Numbered from the stretch's first letter, positions 47,001 through 55,353 are shown. The stretch: DNA of 64,000 bases from Ktedonobacter sp. SOSP1-85 (GCF_016587415.1 NZ_BNJI01000001.1:1341501-1405500); one strand, 5' to 3'. Numbers and translations: made by a program. Notes: a model not told the origin generated them from the sequence alone.

Positions 47001-48670
47001 GTGGCGAGATCTTTGCAACCGCAGGTAGCCCAGAGAAACGCGCCTACCTGCATGCACTCGGCGTACAGCATGTGCTCGATTCACGCTCGCTCTCCTTCGC
47101 TGACGAAATTATGCGCCTGACCAATGGTGAGGGCATCGATATTGTGCTCAACTCGCTCTCGGGTTCAGCGGCAGAGAAGAGCTTGAGTGTGCTGCGCAGC
47201 TTTGGTCGATTCCTCGAAATTGGCAAGCGGGATTTCTTTGAAAATAAGAAGCTGGGCCTTCGGCCTTTTGGGCGCTGCCTCTCCTACTTCGCCATCGATC
47301 TTGGTCGTATGTTGGTGGAAGACAGAGATACTGTGCGCACACTATTACAAGAGCTTGCAGACCTCTTTGAGCAAGGCATTTATCGCCCTCTGCCCTATGA
47401 GGTCTTCCAGCTTGCGCAGATCCAGGATGCTTTTCGCTACATGCTGCAATCCCGGCACATTGGCAAGTTGGTCGTCACTCTCCAACGCCAATATGCGCCC
47501 GTGCTTCACAAGTCAGTAACGCAACCACTCGCTCTCCAACCAGATGCCTCCTATCTGGTGACTGGAGGCCTGGGAGGTTTCGGCCTGGCAACGGCAGCGT
47601 GGCTGGCTGCACACGGCGCACGCCATCTGGTGCTGGTAAGCCGTCGAGGTCAGCCCGCACCAGAGGACTTGCCAGCCATTGAGGCTCTGCAAGCTGCTGG
47701 TATTCACATCCTGATGGAAGCTGTGGATGTTACTGAAGAGGATGCCGTCAAGGCGCTTCTGGACAAAATACAGACCTCCTTCCCACCTCTGCACGGCCTC
47801 TTCCACGCGGCGATGGTCCTCGATGATCGTCCGTTCTCTCAGCTGGATGAAGCGGCCTGGACAAAGGCGCTTGCGCCCAAAATGCTGGGGGCCTGGAACC
47901 TGCATCTGCATACCCGGCACCTGCCCTTAGACTTCTTTGTGCTCTATTCTTCTATCAGTGCTCTCATTGGTAATCAAGGTCAGGGCAACTATGTGGCAGG
48001 CAATTTGTTCCTCGAAAAACTGGCGCATTATCGCCGCACACAAGGGCTTCCAGCCTTCTCGATAGGCTGGGGTGCGCTCAAAGAGGTTGGCTATGTTTCA
48101 CGCAACGCCGCCACTCTGCGCCATCTTGATCTCATGGGCTGCCAGGCGATGCAACCTCAACAGGCACTAGATCTGTTTGGATATGTTGTCCAGAGAGGAG
48201 GGGCACACGCATGCATCGCAGCACTCGATTGGGAGAAGCTGAATGCGGCCACCCAGCCTTCTCTCTCTTGCTCTCGTTGGGCACACCTTCTTCCTCGTGC
48301 ACAGGAGGGACACAGCGGAGATACGCATATCCCCGCTCTCTTGGAGATGACGCCAGAGGAACGCCTAAGTTCTCTCTCGATCTCGTTTCTGCAGAAACTC
48401 GGTCAGGTACTAGGGTGCTCCATTAGTGACATCGATCCACAACAGTCGCTCACAGATCTTGGTCTGGACTCTCTGATGGCGATGGAGCTGCGCAATAGGA
48501 TAAAACAGGATCTACACATCGACGTTCCAACTATGCAGCTCCTGCGTCCTCAAAGTATCTCTGACCTCGTCAGCTGGATGATGCACCAATTCTCAAGCGA
48601 GGAATCATCCAGGCAAGCGACAAGAGATGTGCCAACGTCCTCTGTAAAAGAAGCTGCACTCAAGCACTGA
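41069..48670 (+). CDS. Highly reducing type I polyketide synthase, KS-AT-DH-cMT-ER-KR-ACP
   Basis: This is a single-module PKS of 2533 residues. KS has Cys180 (DTACSSS), His315 (EAHGTGT) and His355 (NIGHLEG). AT has Ser638 (GHSVGE), with AFHH as the specificity motif, suggesting malonyl-CoA. DH has His934 (HQVDGVALFP). A carbon methyltransferase has its SAM loop EIGAGTGGTT near 1402. ER has its nucleotide motif SAAGGVGLAA near 1960. KR has TGGLGGFG near 2160, LDD (B-type) and Tyr2308. ACP has Ser2468 in LGLDSL. No terminal thioesterase domain is present; a separate one follows. One fully reducing methylating module suggests iterative synthesis of a branched fatty-acid-like chain. Start at ATG 41069 behind GGAGG. 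Confidence 0.95.
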   Translation: MDSHHSTEPIAIVGLGCRFPGDANSPQAFWELLLNGTDPVGEIPTERWDLRRYYHPDPSQPGKMYSRHASLLKQVDQFDAAFFGISPMEASRMDPQQRLLLEVAWEGLEDAGLVPQQLAGSRTGVFVGICSRDYSDIQRQDPTAANPYSSAGSDALSIAANRISYLFDFHGPSFSVDTACSSSLVAVHLACESLRHGECELALAAGVNILLDPNMSINFSKAGILSPNGRCRTFDAAADGYVRGEGAGVAVLKPLSQALTDGNPIYAVIRATAINQDGRTPNLHYPSQQAQVALLRQVYAQAGITPHQVHYIEAHGTGTSSGDFVECSALGEAFAAYRSQEQPLRIGSVKTNIGHLEGASGIAGLIKAALALKHRQIPANLHFQNPNPRIAFEQLRLKVQTTTEALPPFDDPYIIGINSFGFGGTNAHAILQEYSASAPAELTSAPFGEDQSFLLPLSARSPRALGALAQAVLDFLDKPGTPSLRDLCFSASLHREHHPYRLALTVTSLDDLKEKLQVFLASAHRPGITLQGVALNHTLKDDAKRLVFVFSGNGPQWFAMGRHLLTHDELFRSIIERCDRRWLPLAGWSLIEELLTDETRSRMDRTEVAQPTLFALQIALSEVWKSLGIEPQAVIGHSVGEIAAAYVAGILSLEDAIQVLYHRSRLQELTAGQGAMVAVGISAEKAHELIASYGSRVSLASVSSPQSVTLSGEKAALEEITASLVEQGIFCRFLKLNYAFHHGTLDPLREEFLQSSQGLQPREGHIPFISTVTGASMHGDNCNAGYWWQNLRCPVQFAPGVQHLLDDGFTTFVEVGPHPVLSGYIAECLVDKQAIILPSLRRKENDQQLLLRSLASLYTLGFPVAWEHLVAGGKYIKLPTYPWQHERFWNEPQVSSQGMQGHTVHPLLGYRLAAALPLWENHFGNHDLRYLRDHQVDGVALFPAAGYPELFLAAAGDHFQDRAYELAQIQIQRPLFLSDDQQLTLQTILLPEDGKIELRGHVSGGWLTYASAQLTPLSLSAPTAVDVDALCVRCQHELTAVDFYQECRLRGYHYGSAFQLVEHISLGEQEALGMVRLPEDAQDYLLHPAVLDCCIQVLLALSIQHDARSFLPVSIERFRCYVQKLPLTPLYSYARLVAQGTHSLTADYELLDSQGHVLVEITGVRLQAANFSDQHTSLSPDKHIYEEAWVPTPLPSLKHGVGRLPSVAALAAQAYPGIEQVCREFPTERYYQHTQPFTDRLSLAYILITLRQLGWDMQVGERITVSQLLSRLHILPRYERLLHAWCLVLAEEHILTPSQEGWTVVHMPEDMNLQELLRTGFTGHPENHLGLLLVKRCGHQLAEILTGAIDPLSVLFPDGDATLLEHLYTNELLLRRSNSIAQEMLHQLVNQLPEGQTLRILEIGAGTGGTTSYMLPILPADRSTYIFTDLSEAFLQRAQQKYQAYPFVSYQILDLEHDPLTQGFEEHSFDLVIASNVIHTTSDIQQSLHAIHQLLAPEGMLCLIESTRPLWYRAILTLGLLEGFWLFQDTDLRPCLPLLTNQQWHDVLSASGFAAVTELSPHPETDQPEQMVFLAQKPFLMQEERPIAISPATYLIFADDMGLAAAMQTQLHASSTILVQKGEQFQQLSPDRFLLRPCSREDLQTLFETLEGAGGCPKHIVYLWGLDSPAGEVTPSLLKESVDTACLSLLFLVQVLQQKTPNGPRLSIVTSDVQPLSSENGASSVVQAPLYGLVRVIASEHPELSSKLITLSEAKAGIYSYTEIQALCDELQIQTNDAEILLHDSARFVNRIERVPLSQRLRTDMVLADPSMSFHLETTASGTLDALQLSTNARRSPGPGEVEIAIAATSLNFKDVALVMGLIPAEPGDGKEEITLGIECAGTIVSVGEGVIDFQIGDEVIAMAANCFAPFVTTDARLVARKPALWSMEEAATVTAVFMTAYYALHRLAHLRKGERVLIHSAAGGVGLAAIQIVQAAGGEIFATAGSPEKRAYLHALGVQHVLDSRSLSFADEIMRLTNGEGIDIVLNSLSGSAAEKSLSVLRSFGRFLEIGKRDFFENKKLGLRPFGRCLSYFAIDLGRMLVEDRDTVRTLLQELADLFEQGIYRPLPYEVFQLAQIQDAFRYMLQSRHIGKLVVTLQRQYAPVLHKSVTQPLALQPDASYLVTGGLGGFGLATAAWLAAHGARHLVLVSRRGQPAPEDLPAIEALQAAGIHILMEAVDVTEEDAVKALLDKIQTSFPPLHGLFHAAMVLDDRPFSQLDEAAWTKALAPKMLGAWNLHLHTRHLPLDFFVLYSSISALIGNQGQGNYVAGNLFLEKLAHYRRTQGLPAFSIGWGALKEVGYVSRNAATLRHLDLMGCQAMQPQQALDLFGYVVQRGGAHACIAALDWEKLNAATQPSLSCSRWAHLLPRAQEGHSGDTHIPALLEMTPEERLSSLSISFLQKLGQVLGCSISDIDPQQSLTDLGLDSLMAMELRNRIKQDLHIDVPTMQLLRPQSISDLVSWMMHQFSSEESSRQATRDVPTSSVKEAALKH

Positions 48671-48738
48671 TGCTCTGTTGAATATGTTTTCTTCCGCAGA
48701 TATTGAGTCTGGACAGATTTGAATATCTGCGGATCTGT

Positions 48739-48791
48739 GAGCATCCCAACGCCTTTTCTCTCAGATACAGCGGATGCGCGTTGGGATGCTC
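48739..48791 (+). terminator. Hairpin between PKS and thioesterase genes
   Basis: Arms 48739-48752 and 48778-48791 (GAGCATCCCAACGC / GCGTTGGGATGCTC) pair over 14 bp with a 25-base loop, followed by TTCTTT. It may partly terminate transcription behind the PKS or protect its mRNA. Confidence 0.6.
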
Positions 48792-48863
48792 TTCTTTCAG
48801 CGGAGCGCTATGCTTCCGCCGCTGTTTCCGCGCCTGCTTACGAGAAAGCATATGGAGAAATTT

Positions 48864-49622
48864 ATGTTCACTTCACCTGATGGTTGGATACATTATCCTC
48901 GACCCAACAAACGAGCGACTACCCGCCTCTTTTGTTTTCCGGGTATGGGAGCTTATACGTCGCTTTATGCTCATTGGCCTGATTTCTTGCCGACATCGAT
49001 GGAAGTATGCATCATGCAACTCCCTGGACGATTACCAGAGCCTGATATTTCGCCTGATGCGGCATTCTCTATGGTTATTGAAGCAATGGCTGAAGCAATA
49101 TCCCAACACCAGGATCTCCCCTTTGCCTTCTTTGGGCATTGTTTAGGGGCAACCCTTGCCTATGAAGTTGCGCAACAGTTGCGTCGATATAATAATCACC
49201 CTGGCCCCGACCAACTCTTCTTCGCTTGCTTTTCTCCCCCACATATGCTCTATGAGACGTTGCCTTTTTTGCAAACCGCATCGATCAGCAGTGACATATT
49301 TTTCCATGTCAACTATGTTAAAGGTCAGCGAAAGGCTCACGACCTGTTTGAGTTGGATGCTATGCTCTGGCAGCAGTATCGTTATTGTCCTGGTGAACCA
49401 TTTGCCTGTCCGCTAACCATCTTTGGCGCTGAACTAGACCCTTTTGTCTCTGCCGATCAACTCGCCGCTTGGAAAACGTACACAACTGGGCGGTTCGCAC
49501 TCCAAATGTTTCCAGGCCATCACTGCTTCTTTTACACCGATGCTCGACCCTTACTTGATGCCATAACAGGAAGGTTTCAACCTTCGTTGAACGGGGTAGA
49601 GCGAGAACCGGTGAGGAATTGA
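48864..49622 (+). CDS. Type II-like thioesterase with Cys at the nucleophile position
   Basis: This 252-residue alpha/beta hydrolase belongs to the group of stand-alone thioesterases of PKS/NRPS clusters: RLFCFPGMGA near residue 21, LPGRLPEPD near 54, FFGHCLGATLAYEVA with the elbow, FGAELDPFVS with the likely catalytic Asp, and FPGHHCFF with the His. The elbow reads G-H-Cys93-L-G, where a Ser is usual. It may release the PKS product or clear stalled acyl groups. ATG 48864 is preceded by GGAG at 7 bases; ATG 48852 is an alternative. It lies about 190 bases behind the PKS. Confidence 0.85.
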   Translation: MFTSPDGWIHYPRPNKRATTRLFCFPGMGAYTSLYAHWPDFLPTSMEVCIMQLPGRLPEPDISPDAAFSMVIEAMAEAISQHQDLPFAFFGHCLGATLAYEVAQQLRRYNNHPGPDQLFFACFSPPHMLYETLPFLQTASISSDIFFHVNYVKGQRKAHDLFELDAMLWQQYRYCPGEPFACPLTIFGAELDPFVSADQLAAWKTYTTGRFALQMFPGHHCFFYTDARPLLDAITGRFQPSLNGVEREPVRN

Positions 49623-49725
49623 AGCCGCTCTTAATACTGAGAGGAAGCTGATTTTAAAGCGGGCCTGCATAGGCATCAGATAATAGGCATACAGTAAACC
49701 CGAAAAAAAGGCTAGGAGAATTTCT

Positions 49726-50664
49726 ATGGCACAACGGACCTACGTCACGCTGAGCAATCGTGGCCTGAACCACGACATATTACCCATGAAACTCTACCAG
49801 AAAGCAAAGAAATTGGGGATTTGGAACCCCCGCGATATTGATTTGACGCTCGACATTGAACATTGGCAACATACTCCTGGCGTCTACAAAGAGACCTTGA
49901 GCTGTATTATTTTTGACTTTCAGGCTGGTGAGGAAGCTGTAACGCTGGATCTGTTGCCCCTTGTCATGACCATGGCGCGGGAGGGGCGCCTCGAAGAAGA
50001 ATTGTTTTTGACGACTTTCTTGTGGGAAGAGGCCAAGCATACGGAATTTGTTCGGCGCATCCTGGATGAAGTGCTACAAGAACACGGGGATTTGCATGAG
50101 TATCACACCTTAAATGCCGCTCGTGATCTGTTCAGAGATGACCTTCCTCAAGATATGAATCGCTTGCTAACTGACCCTTCTCCCGCCAATCAGGTGAGGG
50201 CCTCGGTAACATATAATATGATTGTTGAGGGGGTTTTGGCAGAGACAGGCTATTATAGCCTCCTCAGGATGCTAGATCTTATTGAGAATATCCTGGTGGA
50301 GACCGATGATGGCCCCTTCTCCAAAATGCTTGCTTCGACGAACTTTATGCCTGGTCTGAGACAAGGCCTTCGCCTATTCCAACGAGACGAGTCTCGGCAC
50401 ATTGCCTACGGAGTGTTTTTGATCTCGCGGCTTATCGCGCAGGATCCATCGCTCTGGTCTGTTGCAGAGGCGCATATGAAGAAACACTTTGCTTCTATTG
50501 AGAGCAATCAGTCGCAGAATGGGACATCTGAAGCTATCCGAGCTTATACACGACAACAGTTTCAGAAGCGATTGGCACGGCTTGCACAAGCTCGTGAACA
50601 GAGTTTGGAGCAAATCTGCCTGGCAGATGTTGGCGAAGGAGAGAAATTTCTCGGATCTTTGTAA
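49726..50664 (+). CDS. R2-like ligand-binding oxidase (R2lox), Mn/Fe type
   Basis: This is a 312-residue ferritin-fold protein of the ribonucleotide-reductase R2-like family. Metal ligands are recognisable: Glu69 (QAGEEAV), Glu102 and His105 (WEEAKH), Glu168 (NMIVEG), Glu222 and His225 (RDESRH). Val72 and Tyr163, at the positions that form the Val-Tyr ether crosslink in R2lox, are both present. R2lox proteins bind a long-chain lipid and do two-electron oxidations. Here it follows the thioesterase by about 100 bases, so oxidation of the polyketide chain is a plausible role. A ribosome site AGGAG precedes the ATG. Confidence 0.87.
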   Translation: MAQRTYVTLSNRGLNHDILPMKLYQKAKKLGIWNPRDIDLTLDIEHWQHTPGVYKETLSCIIFDFQAGEEAVTLDLLPLVMTMAREGRLEEELFLTTFLWEEAKHTEFVRRILDEVLQEHGDLHEYHTLNAARDLFRDDLPQDMNRLLTDPSPANQVRASVTYNMIVEGVLAETGYYSLLRMLDLIENILVETDDGPFSKMLASTNFMPGLRQGLRLFQRDESRHIAYGVFLISRLIAQDPSLWSVAEAHMKKHFASIESNQSQNGTSEAIRAYTRQQFQKRLARLAQAREQSLEQICLADVGEGEKFLGSL

Positions 50665-50739
50665 AATGGCAATCAATGTATCCCTGTCGACGTCGAAGAG
50701 AACCATGACAACCGTAAGGCGTGGTTCTCTAAATTCTGT

Positions 50740-50965
50740 TCTACACCTGCAAACATGTCTCAGCGCTGAAGCGAGCAGGAATGCCGCGCTCAACATTCTC
50801 CGCTGCTATGAGTTGCAAGGAGCCTTCCCTGCTCGTAAGACAGGTAAACCCATCAGGAAGGTGGGTCGGACGGGAAGCCTCCCACAGCCACCAGTTCTCT
50901 CTGAGGAGAGGGCTAGTGGCTGTCAAAGCCCCCGCCGCAGAAGCGTGGGGTACTTCACATAGGCA
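50740..50965 (+). pseudogene. TnpB relic with retained right end of an IS605-type element
   Basis: The frame reads EASRNAALNILR, the end of the RuvC III region of TnpB, followed by a non-coding-like tail and finally CCCCCGCCGCAGAAGCGTGGGG then TACTTCAC, the usual hairpin and end of such elements. Everything upstream (RuvC I, II, zinc ribbon) is gone. The tail directly abuts the lanM stop codon. If transcribed, the tail could still give a guide RNA. Confidence 0.6.
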
Positions 50966-53900
50966 CTATTGAGCACTGATGGGCGGTTCTAACTGCAATA
51001 CAGAGGGTACATGGTGCATAAACGCTAAGCGCAACAGCGCATAGCCGGCTCCAGAGATGCCAAGCATCAGGCCTGGCGTCTCCATGCCCATGGGACCACC
51101 ACTTACCCAGCCCTGTCGATCAATCGTATCTAACAGTTTTGGCATGGTTCGCTCAATGCTCTCAAGAAACTCAGGCCTTTCCAGTACCTGGGCCGCGCTC
51201 AAGAGAATATCCATATTACCCAGGTCGCCATGGCAAAGAGAGTGGCTATTACCCAGGCCCTTAGAGATGGCCGTCTGAAGGGCAATCTCGATCTCTTGTC
51301 GAATAGCTGCATCATCAACAAAGCGCAAGCAGCCTAAACGCGCCAGGGCAATACCCGCAGCCCCATGACACCAGGCAGACATCGTGTACTTCTCATTTTC
51401 ATCCCCTGGTTTACTTCCTGAACGTAAATCTGGCCAGTTATTTGCCTCTGGCGCGAAGAGATGGCGCTCATAGGCAAAGGCCTGCAATGCTGCCTCATGG
51501 AAGCGCTGATCGCCACTCACGCTAGCCAGGCGCAGCAAATTGAGCGCGATCCCGGCAGCGCCATGAGCCATTCCCGCCAGGGCCACGGTCTCCACCGAGG
51601 CGATCCAGCCAATTCCAACCTCCTGCGGCGCCTTTTTCTCCAGCAAGCGCTCACCGCACTTGATCGCGGCATCCAATGTGGCTTCAGATGGATGCGCCTG
51701 GCAGAGGCTGAGCAAGGCCGCAAGGGCGCCTGCCGCACCTGCCATGACATCAAACATCTCATCATGCGCCACAGACCGTACCAGCGGCCCTATGTACTCC
51801 TCAGCCTCCAGAAACAGCGTAGGATCGTTCCAGAGAGTCCCTAGATGCGATAGCAGGTAGATATACGAGCTATCACCGTTATAGCCACCTACGGTAAAAG
51901 GGCGGCCCGATTCGCGCCTGTACGTCATCTGGCGGTGGAGCATTCTTAAGGCGTGCCTGGCAACTGAGGTGTATTTCTCTTCTCTGGTCAGCGCGCCGAG
52001 ATACGCCAGGAAGAAAACAATGCCAGCTACCCCATTATATAAATCGGGATCAGAGGGGTGGAGACCCCAGCGCCCTGGCCCACGCGAGGTAATACTCAGC
52101 CAGTCAAGGAACTCGCCATTCTCCAACCGCAACCCTAGCAGGCGATCTCCCGCAGCAAGCGCGGCATCCAGTACACGCTCGCGCGAGAACGGCGTGATCG
52201 TTGGCTCATACTTGAGCGAGGGATATAGTTTTTGGCCGCTTGGCAGCTCCAGATTAATAAATGATGCACGCGCAATCCAGGATTGGCGCTCCAGGTCTTC
52301 CTCATTCAATTGTGCGACAAAAGCCTGCACCAGTTCCAGACCCGAACTCGCAAAAAAGTCTGGAACATGGATACCATGTCCATTAATCAAGTCTCGTGAT
52401 GAAGCATGGGTATAGAAGAAAGGAATATCGCCAACCCAGAGATCTGCAATCTCTAAATTCAGGAGTGGCTTCAATTGAGGCAGATTATCGATATTAAACC
52501 AGAGACGGTCGAAGAGGCGATCGCGCTCCAGCGCCTCACGCAACATGTCTGGATGATAGCTATGCTCCAGAATCAGATCGTAGAGTTGTGTATTACGCGG
52601 GAGACAGCGGACCTCGATCTCAGCAAAACGCGCGACCTGGCTCTTCAGGAACTCTTCGCGGTGCGTCATCAACAGGCGATAGACAGTGGCAAAACCGGTA
52701 ACGAAATGCTCATTGTAGGAGGCAATATCAACCTCACCACCTTGCAGCGTGGGCAGATTCTGGCCTAATTTCAGGCTCATTTGCTGACGCTCAACACGCA
52801 TCTCATCAGTGCCAGCCCCCTGTACAACAGAAGCCGGTGTCGGAGCAAGCTGCCCCGGACGGCCACCCACAGCACTAACATCGACACCCGCATTATCGCC
52901 ATCCGACCAGATACGATTGGGGAGCATGCCCACATTGAGTACCGTATGAGGAGGCCCATCAAGCAAGAGATCCAGCCCCTCACTCTCAGCTGGGAGTGGA
53001 AGCGCTTTTAGGCGCGGCAGGAAGAGCACCTCAAGATCGACCAGGAAGGGATGCTCACCACTGGCGATCAGATTCTCAGCGTGGAAATCGCCCGCATGCA
53101 AGGCATAGAGAATCGCCAGGTAGCCACCCTCGCGCTGGTAGAAATGCTCAACCTCTTCAACTGAGTGGCAGGTCGACAGCTCAATAAACTCCACCCAGCC
53201 ATATGTTTCGCGCTCCAACATCTTCAGCGTGCGAAACTCCGGCTTGAAGCCCTTCGCGTTCAGCCAGTTCAGCAGTGCCGAGAAATGACGATCCGTGGCA
53301 AGCGAGCGTGGTTTATAGACCACGCGCAGGCCAGAACTCCAGCGGAGCACCGCGACACTACGGCCACCGCGATGGGTGTCACCTTTTCCCGTCTGCACCT
53401 CGACCAGCGCCCCAGAATCACTGCCAGGAGCAAAGAGGGCCTTCAGCGACGCCCAATCAAGACACAGGCGCTGCAACAGTTCTAACTGCGTATTAACCCA
53501 GCGTTCACAGGTTTCGACCAGCAGGCGTGCCAGGACCGCGTATTCCTCTAGAAAAGCCAGAATGTGCTCCTGGTTGCGTAAACGCTGAAGAAAGCTCTGG
53601 AAGCGTTCCTCTGGCGTCTCCCCCTGTAGTAGCCCATGCACACGTGCCGCATTCAATTCCAGGATAAAAGTCTTCGTCGACTTACTGAGTAGCTCCTCTG
53701 GCAGCAGTTTAAACAGTGAGGCCGTCACCTGCTCACGCTCAAAGGGTAGCGTTGGGTATGATTCTGCCAGTTGATCCACACCGGCCTGCAAGCGCTGATA
53801 GCTGTAGACCAGCAAGGGTTGCAGCGCCACCAGAAATGAGCGTGAGAGGATATGTTGCTCGCCATCGATTATCTTCAGCACGGAGGTATCAGGGGTTGAG

Positions 53901-54247
53901 GATCCGCAAAAAACAGCGAGTAGCGTGATTAACCAGTCAGGCGTTGCCCCCACGCGCGCCTTCAGTTCCTCTACAGGTTCGTTGAGTAAGTAGAGCAGAT
54001 CTGCCTCCGTCAGCCCCGCCATCTCTAGACGCTGACGAAAATAATCGCCCTCATTAAAAGGCCGTTGTTCTTTCCAACGTGCCAGGCCCTGGCGAGCGTT
54101 GTCACTTATCGTGGACGTTGAATTTGTCGCCTGGCTATGGGGGAGAGAAGCAATACGCTCGGAAAGCGTTAATGCGCGATACCAGTTTGCGCTCACCTGC
54201 TTATCTCCTGGCTTCTCCGAGGCCTGAGCCATATCTCTCACGTTCAT
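50966..54247 (-). CDS. lanM: Class II lanthipeptide synthetase LanM (first copy)
   Basis: This 1093-residue bifunctional enzyme dehydrates Ser/Thr in precursor peptides and adds Cys thiols to form (methyl)lanthionine rings. The N-terminal dehydratase (about residues 95-690) contains KGDTHRGGRSVAVL, VYKPRSLATD, GDFHAENLIASGEHPFLVDL and RNTQLY. The LanC-like cyclase (about 725-1090) has zinc ligands Cys960 (AWCHGAAG), Cys1005 and His1006 (SLCHGD). The start follows AGGGA. Its closest precursor gene lies upstream at 54540-54857 on the same strand. It resembles the second LanM at 55354 throughout and is probably a duplicate. Confidence 0.95.
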   Translation of the reverse strand: MNVRDMAQASEKPGDKQVSANWYRALTLSERIASLPHSQATNSTSTISDNARQGLARWKEQRPFNEGDYFRQRLEMAGLTEADLLYLLNEPVEELKARVGATPDWLITLLAVFCGSSTPDTSVLKIIDGEQHILSRSFLVALQPLLVYSYQRLQAGVDQLAESYPTLPFEREQVTASLFKLLPEELLSKSTKTFILELNAARVHGLLQGETPEERFQSFLQRLRNQEHILAFLEEYAVLARLLVETCERWVNTQLELLQRLCLDWASLKALFAPGSDSGALVEVQTGKGDTHRGGRSVAVLRWSSGLRVVYKPRSLATDRHFSALLNWLNAKGFKPEFRTLKMLERETYGWVEFIELSTCHSVEEVEHFYQREGGYLAILYALHAGDFHAENLIASGEHPFLVDLEVLFLPRLKALPLPAESEGLDLLLDGPPHTVLNVGMLPNRIWSDGDNAGVDVSAVGGRPGQLAPTPASVVQGAGTDEMRVERQQMSLKLGQNLPTLQGGEVDIASYNEHFVTGFATVYRLLMTHREEFLKSQVARFAEIEVRCLPRNTQLYDLILEHSYHPDMLREALERDRLFDRLWFNIDNLPQLKPLLNLEIADLWVGDIPFFYTHASSRDLINGHGIHVPDFFASSGLELVQAFVAQLNEEDLERQSWIARASFINLELPSGQKLYPSLKYEPTITPFSRERVLDAALAAGDRLLGLRLENGEFLDWLSITSRGPGRWGLHPSDPDLYNGVAGIVFFLAYLGALTREEKYTSVARHALRMLHRQMTYRRESGRPFTVGGYNGDSSYIYLLSHLGTLWNDPTLFLEAEEYIGPLVRSVAHDEMFDVMAGAAGALAALLSLCQAHPSEATLDAAIKCGERLLEKKAPQEVGIGWIASVETVALAGMAHGAAGIALNLLRLASVSGDQRFHEAALQAFAYERHLFAPEANNWPDLRSGSKPGDENEKYTMSAWCHGAAGIALARLGCLRFVDDAAIRQEIEIALQTAISKGLGNSHSLCHGDLGNMDILLSAAQVLERPEFLESIERTMPKLLDTIDRQGWVSGGPMGMETPGLMLGISGAGYALLRLAFMHHVPSVLQLEPPISAQ

Positions 54248-54469
54248 CTATATAATCCCTTGAAATCACTAGTTCATATTCAAAAACATAGTAGGGGTGG
54301 CCCTCATTGGCAGTTATGCAGGCTCATACTCTGCACAATATGCTAGCTTTGTCCCGATTCGTACTAATTATCGCTTTTACTGCCTTTTCCCTATCTAATG
54401 AAATTATATTTATGAAGCAAAACCTTTCAGCACAAGTGACACAATGATCAGGCACTCAAGAAAAACAGT

Positions 54470-54505
54470 GGAAGAGGGCCAAGGGATGACCCCCAGCCCT
54501 CTTCC
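54470..54505 (-). terminator. Terminator of the first precursor gene
   Basis: Stem GGAAGAGGG / CCCTCTTCC with an 18-base loop, on the minus strand followed by an A/T mix (CACTGTTTTT). It lies 35 bases past the precursor stop and before lanM, so lanM expression needs readthrough or its own promoter. Confidence 0.75.
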
Positions 54506-54539
54506 GAGAAAAGCGTATAGTTTGCTTGTGTCACAGAGA

Positions 54540-54857
54540 TTAGCTGTTGTGGTTGATATTGTTGCAACCGGAAGCCAGGACGTTGATCGAGTAGGCACAA
54601 ACGTTGACATTAACTACGCTACCAATCAAGCCCCCATTATTGTTGTAGATGTACGAGACATGTACGTTGTTTTCCTGGCTGGTATTCTCGTCGCCACCAT
54701 GATGCCAGGCACGATGACAACCGCCACTGACGAGCTCCAGGGACTCATCGCTCAGTTCCGCAACGCCAGCAGGATTCTCAGCGAGTGTCTCCTGGCCCAG
54801 GCTCTGACGGTACTCCTCATCTTTCCAAGCGCGAACGATATCATACTGCATATTCAT
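54540..54857 (-). CDS. lanA: Class II lanthipeptide precursor, Gly-Gly leader type
   Basis: This is a 105-residue precursor. The leader (QYDIVRAWKDEEYRQSLG, then VAELSDESLELVSGG) ends with a classical double-Gly site near residue 46. The core that follows starts CHRAWHHGGDENTSQ and has three Cys, many Ser/Thr and Asn, ending SGCNNINHNS. The leader start is shared with the precursors at 59-64 kb, but the core is unrelated to theirs. AAAGGAAATA precedes the ATG. It lies just upstream of the first lanM, its likely modifying enzyme. Confidence 0.85.
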   Translation of the reverse strand: MNMQYDIVRAWKDEEYRQSLGQETLAENPAGVAELSDESLELVSGGCHRAWHHGGDENTSQENNVHVSYIYNNNGGLIGSVVNVNVCAYSINVLASGCNNINHNS

Positions 54858-55288
54858 TATTTCCTTTACTGCTACAATTTAATCTTATAATTGCCCACTC
54901 GGATGAAAGATACATTTGCTTTTCGCATTGGACAACTCCGCACTTTCATTGTGAAAACAGGCAATTGCCTTTCGGAATTGTTTCATTTCTTTTTTCCCTT
55001 CGAGCAATCTATTACCATCATACGATCGACACAAAATGATATTCGGATAAATGACAGGTATACATGTATATCACATGAGCCTATCTAAACAAGCTCCTAA
55101 AGCTAATGGAAGCCTATTTTTAGGAATTTTAAAAAAGCGCAAATCCTGGGTATATATCCTGAGTGAAGAATGTAATTCGGGGTTATCTTCCCAGCGAAAT
55201 CACTAAAATCAGGGCAATCGTCCTCATTAGTTCCAACATTTGGTCTTGAAAAGAAGGGTAGGAGAGCCGCTATCATGTGCTAATTAAA
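54858..55288. other. Intergenic stretch between precursor gene and second LanM
   Basis: An AT-rich stretch with no convincing frame. It should contain the promoter of the minus-strand precursor gene. Confidence 0.4.
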
Positions 55289-55326
55289 AAGGCTTGACGG
55301 ATACCAGATGGTGTCCGTCAAGCCTT
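55289..55326 (-). terminator. Terminator of the second lanM
   Basis: A perfect 13-bp stem AAGGCTTGACGGA / TCCGTCAAGCCTT with a 12-base loop and, on the minus strand, TTTTTAATTA after it. It starts 28 bases past the lanM stop. Confidence 0.88.
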
Positions 55327-55353
55327 GCTATTATGTACACTTGAGCTGAAACT

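Noticed and set aside
48703..49146. Plus-strand frame overlapping the thioesterase
   Set aside because: It covers an intergenic hairpin and an alternative frame of the thioesterase, whose motifs are in the other frame.
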